Assembly (NCBI GenBank): GCA_000310025.1
Contig: FN649734.1
Span: 221,551 to 240,420, forward strand
Reading direction: 5' to 3'
DNA: 18,870 bases
Source of the DNA: Ectocarpus siliculosus
Taxonomy: Eukaryota > Sar > Phaeophyceae > Ectocarpales > Ectocarpaceae
Under the pieces are notes generated by a model. The model was not told where the DNA came from and did no database searches. It saw only the letters and a program-made list of their open reading frames with translations. Below are positions 18,053 to 18,870 of this stretch, one piece after another. How positions within the stretch are numbered: position 1 is the first letter of the stretch; every line of letters starts with the position of its first letter. A program made the translations under genes and the position numbers.

Positions 18053-18139
18053 TCGACACCGACAGCAACGTCGACAACGACTACCCAAAACAACACATCC
18101 AACCCTCGGGACCAGCACAATTCGTTGGCACTTGCGTAC

Positions 18140-18256
18140 CTCCAGCGCCTGGGGCTGAGCAGGCTTGTACTCCGCAACAACCTCATCGTTAGTCGACACC
18201 TCGAACCGCTGTACCATCTCCGCATACTTCTCGGGCATCGAGTCCCTCAGGTTCTC
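18140..18256 (-). CDS. Sulfatase-like exon with ENLRDSMPEKY helix
   Basis: A 117-base exon of 39 codons, phase 0 at both ends, between a CGCCAG acceptor and a GAG/GTACGC donor. It completes the D-P-x-E-x-x-N-L pattern begun in the previous exon and adds a helix (PEKYAEMVQRFE) and KPAQPQALE. Confidence 0.75.
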
Positions 18257-18813
18257 CTGGCGTGCAAGTACCAAAGTGCCACAGCAATTACGGCACGAGT
18301 AGCAGAGTATGGGGGGAGGGGGTTCTCCTGTCAGGTTTACGAGAAAGGACTTCTTGCCACAGAGAGGAAACGAGTTTTGGCCATGGGACGATTGCTTCTA
18401 TCGAGACGGATTATTGCTCCTACCAACCCCTTTGAAATACCAATTCCACAACCACGCGACCTTTCATGCCATGTTCACAGCAAGCGAGTGGTGGTAGGTC
18501 GTGCTCACCATACAAACACGTTGAGACTGCTGCTGCACTTCGAAGCATCATCTATCTTCGAATACGGTGACCGATAGACTATACATGCCACATCAACCTA
18601 TTTCTTCTCAGCGGCGATGAGCATTCCCCTAACCGTTGACTCCCACGTGCACGCACCGTCTCATAAGGGTCGGTATCGATGTGAAACAGGAAATCGATCA
18701 GCTCCGGACCCCCGCAATCGACGGTGCAGCTGGTGCAAGCGTCTTCTAGGTCGCAGCCGGGGTCTTCTGAGATGACAGGGTCGTCCAGGCTGAAGGTCGA
18801 CCACCCAGTGCAC
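18140..18813 (-). CDS. Arylsulfatase-like protein, C-terminal part (partial, two exons)
   Basis: Sulfatases of the S1 family hydrolyse sulfate esters; in brown algae, substrates would include sulfated fucans. Exon 18813-18657 ends in PELIDFLFHIDTDPYET and the next, 18256-18140, starts ENLRDSMPEKYAEMVQRFE. Joined in phase 0, this matches the conserved C-terminal pattern E-L-x-D-hydrophobic-x-x-D-P-x-E-x-x-N-L followed by a helix. A Cys-rich segment (CDLEDACTSCTVDC) precedes it, compatible with secreted, disulfide-bonded sulfatases. The catalytic Cys/Ser-x-P-x-R motif and metal ligands would be in upstream exons outside the window. The coding end to the left is not found: after CTGGAG/GTACGC several acceptors are possible. 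Substrate cannot be told. Confidence 0.75.
18257..18656 (-). other. Intron (phase 0) of the sulfatase-like gene
   Basis: A 400-base intron, GTGCGT to GCCAG on the minus strand. No other gene is seen. Confidence 0.72.
18657..18813 (-). CDS. Sulfatase-like exon with DPYET motif
   Basis: The exon is 157 bases, entered in phase 2 after a TATATAG acceptor and left in phase 0 at ACG/GTGCGT. It codes 52 full residues. The motif LIDFLFHIDTDPYET at the end is the diagnostic part. The open frame continues right of the acceptor to 18851, but that part looks like intron. Confidence 0.75.
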
Positions 18814-18870
18814 CTATATATGGACGAGGTGAGTGTGTTGTTCCGTGGCAACAGTTGCGGGATGAGGGGT

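Noticed and set aside
17765-18577. Plus-strand open frame of 270 codons
   Set aside because: It runs through the 22-bp minisatellite and antisense to the sulfatase exon; its Thr/Gln-rich part is translated repeat.
1-18870. tRNA genes, CRISPR arrays, complete transposons
   Set aside because: No convincing B-box with paired arms, no spaced direct repeats, and no terminal inverted repeats, LTRs or transposase motifs were seen by eye.

Overview
The window looks like nuclear DNA of a eukaryote with long introns, GC-rich and low-complexity exons, T-rich introns, and spliceosomal GT-AG junctions. A brown alga (Ectocarpus-like stramenopile) is my best guess. It rests on the sulfatase, the zeta-type kinase, the CT/TTG/CAA microsatellites and overall sequence style, so it is an inference. 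There are no bacterial operons, tRNA or rRNA genes, CRISPR arrays or clear transposons. Most long open frames here are antisense shadows or translated microsatellites. Real genes show only when exons are joined at splice sites and the phases are checked.

Layout. (1) Positions 1-4425, minus strand: a large, acidic, disordered protein of unknown family. Exon 1 (4425-3447) starts at a good ATG and joins exon 2 (2864-552) in phase 1, giving at least 1097 residues. The gene continues past a GTGAGT donor at 551 into sequence rich in G and C runs, and its 3' end is not resolved. (2) 4426-6638: about 2.2 kb between divergent genes, holding simple repeats. (3) About 6639-14329, plus strand: a gene for a zeta-toxin-family P-loop kinase. 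Six 3' exons (8626 or later to 9209, 9879-9945, 10329-10418, 11055-11219, 12810-12962, 13733-14329) join in consistent phase and carry every landmark of the family. The 5' exons are less certain; a likely first exon is 6639-6752. (4) 14330-about 18100: mostly empty sequence between convergent genes. (5) 18140-18813, minus strand: two exons encoding the C-terminal part of an arylsulfatase-like protein. Its catalytic N-terminal part lies beyond the right edge and its last exon is not found.

The three genes show no sign of working as one system. The zeta-type kinase has no visible antitoxin partner and is probably a eukaryotic small-molecule kinase rather than a toxin. The sulfatase fits sulfated-polysaccharide metabolism. 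The most interesting items are the zeta-type kinase, whose P-loop is split by an intron, and the unknown acidic protein.
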